From contig CANPXA010000083.1 in the NCBI GenBank assembly GCA_947585525.1, forward strand, positions 1-7,621: a stretch of DNA of 7,621 bases. The letters run 5' to 3'. The stretch is from an uncultured Akkermansia sp. Lineage in GTDB: Bacteria > Verrucomicrobiota > Verrucomicrobiia > Verrucomicrobiales > Akkermansiaceae. Positions 7,133-7,621 of the stretch are shown here, piece after piece. A program made the position numbers and the translations under genes. A model generated the notes under the pieces. The model was not told where the DNA came from, did no database searches, and was given only the letters and a program-made list of their open reading frames with translations. The number at the start of each line of letters is the position of its first letter. The stretch's first letter is position 1.

Positions 7133-7481
7133 CGATCAACCTCCAGAAGGAACGCGACGCGCCAAGCCGCTGGTCCTCCGTCCCACTCCCCATTCCTGAC
7201 CGAAAGAGAAAATCCTTCAGAGAATTCGTATGCAGCACCCGCTGCACAATCACTTTGTCGTCTTCCAGGGTGAAATAAATGCGATAATCTTTCGAGCGGA
7301 AACGGTATATTTTACGTCCATCCCGTTGAACAATGCCAAACGGTGTGTTCTCCGTCTTTCCCTTCAAATCATTCTCGTCCACCTTAAAGCTGTTGACGAG
7401 CTCCAGCTGCTCTAAGGTAGGTATAGCCGATATTTCCCCGGCGCTTATCTCATTGAATACGATCTGATGCACGCCCCTCAT
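7104..7481 (-). CDS. RelE/ParE-fold protein, toxin-like, no antitoxin downstream
   Basis: This 125-residue protein resembles the RelE/ParE toxin fold in its core. A short helical part (about 10-40) is followed by FGIVQRDGRKIYRFRSK (48-64), DYRIYFTLEDD (65-75) and VIVQRVLHTNSLKDFLFR (77-94). This corresponds to the family pattern of a charged strand, yRlR.gDYRI.y, and a strand ending in V..V.H. Family members cleave mRNA on the ribosome or inhibit gyrase, but some relatives have other roles, and activity cannot be inferred here. The last 30 or so residues (96-125) extend beyond the usual fold. The frame is open up to an ATG at 7550, but the ATG at 7481 is preferred because an excellent GGAGG lies 7 nt before it. 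No antitoxin-like gene follows; the next gene is a permease. As first gene of the operon it may be a conserved accessory protein rather than a plasmid-style toxin. Confidence 0.78.
   Translation of the reverse strand: MRGVHQIVFNEISAGEISAIPTLEQLELVNSFKVDENDLKGKTENTPFGIVQRDGRKIYRFRSKDYRIYFTLEDDKVIVQRVLHTNSLKDFLFRSGMGSGTEDQRLGASRSFWRLIDEGEKAPRR
7140..7144 (-). promoter_or_regulatory. Ribosome binding site of the ABC permease, inside the RelE-like gene
   Basis: GGAGG on the - strand lies 7 nt before the ATG at 7132. It is within the coding sequence of the upstream gene, in codons for the residues Trp-Arg of FWRL, so its strength could be partly chance. It is the main reason for choosing 7132 over 7093 as the permease start. 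Confidence 0.65.
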
Positions 7482-7485
7482 TCTA

Positions 7486-7505
7486 CCACCTCCCTCCCTC
7501 CCCCT
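7486..7505 (-). promoter_or_regulatory. G-rich tract with the ribosome binding site of the first operon gene
   Basis: On the - strand this tract has runs of 5, 3 and 3 G separated by single A residues, followed by GG and, after one T, another GG. GGAGG within it lies 7 nt before the ATG at 7481, giving a near-ideal Shine-Dalgarno sequence, with further anti-Shine-Dalgarno registers upstream. The same runs could fold into a G-quadruplex of at least two layers in the transcript. No other gene in the window has such a leader. Confidence 0.85.
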
Positions 7506-7515
7506 GCAAGTGCAA

Positions 7516-7524
7516 ACTCTATCA
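7516..7524 (-). promoter_or_regulatory. Weak candidate extended -10 element for the operon
   Basis: On the - strand TGATAGAGT reads as an extended -10 (TGn followed by TAGAGT, four of six consensus bases). Transcription would then start near 7509, giving a leader of about 28 nt before the ATG at 7481. The -35 position for it is poor. A second TAGAGT at 7534-7529 lies 18 nt after TTGAGG (7558-7553), a possible alternative promoter. Both are guesses from pattern alone. Confidence 0.22.
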
Positions 7525-7621
7525 CCACACTCTAATTTCCCGCATCGCATTGCCTCAAAAATAAAGTCACCGAAGGGTCGTCAGAAACGAAGAAAAAGAA
7601 TTTTCCGAAAGCTTGATGCCT
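7525..7621. other. Non-coding edge region upstream of the - strand operon
   Basis: No gene could be supported here. On the - strand, three frames enter from the right edge and each stays open for at least a dozen codons, so the tail of an upstream gene could end within this stretch (for instance at the TGA near 7570). On the + strand an ATG at 7616 could start a divergent gene, but it has no convincing ribosome binding site. No strong terminator hairpin was seen. Confidence 0.4.

Noticed and set aside
6212..7273. Open frame of 353 codons on the + strand, opposite the permease and part of the RelE-like gene.
   Set aside because: It is in the codon-aligned antisense register of the permease, where stops arise only from TTA, CTA or TCA codons, which appear rare here. 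The product is His/Arg/Gln-rich with no recognisable fold, while the - strand product has clear membrane segments and ABC-2 motifs.
7482..7550. 23-residue N-terminal extension of the RelE-like protein from an ATG at 7550.
   Set aside because: The extension is translated through the G-rich ribosome binding site (giving Arg/Gly repeats), and the ATG at 7481 has an ideal GGAGG 7 nt before it.
7561..7581. Possible terminator hairpin (ACC-CTTC-GGT followed by a T-rich stretch on the - strand).
   Set aside because: The stem is only 3 bp and cannot be extended, too weak for an intrinsic terminator.

Overview
The window holds seven genes and almost no intergenic DNA. Two genes lie on the + strand (positions 2-2344) and five on the - strand (7481 down to 2341), and the two sets converge tail to tail. 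No tRNA, rRNA, CRISPR array, insertion sequence or convincing intrinsic terminator was seen. The base composition is moderately GC-rich by eye and codon use looks alike throughout, so nothing points to recent transfer. The antiporter family (Pfam 'Putative Na+/H+ antiporter' type, known from Chlamydiae and relatives) together with a membrane-anchored transglutaminase-like protein fits a Gram-negative member of the PVC superphylum, perhaps a Verrucomicrobiota of the Akkermansia kind. That placement is inference.

Plus strand: a polytopic Na+/H+ antiporter, whose 5' end lies outside the window, is followed after 3 nt by a complete riboflavin synthase gene (ribE). The close spacing and the lack of a visible ribosome binding site before ribE suggest translational coupling.

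Minus strand, in order of transcription: a RelE/ParE-fold protein with a very strong, G-rich ribosome binding site (7481-7104); an ABC-2-type membrane permease without an ATPase gene beside it (7132-6170); a small protein of three exact 36-residue Sel1-like repeats (6135-5695); an RmlD-type NAD(P)-dependent sugar-nucleotide reductase (5698-4796); and an 817-residue membrane-anchored protein with a Pro/Glu/Thr-rich stalk, a transglutaminase-like domain and a helical C-terminal region (4794-2341). Spacings of -29, 34, -4 and 1 nt make this very likely one operon. The products span a nucleotide-sugar reductase, a membrane transport subunit and a probably periplasmic cysteine-enzyme-like protein, so a shared envelope role is possible but not demonstrated.

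The points most worth a second look are: the G-rich tract over the first ribosome binding site of the operon; the transglutaminase domain, which keeps Cys and His but has Gly where the third catalytic residue (Asp) is expected; the RelE-like gene, which has no antitoxin downstream and whose tail encodes the start region of the permease; and the single palindromic CTAG that supplies the stop codons of both converging genes. I did not find clear evidence of a new defence or mobile system.
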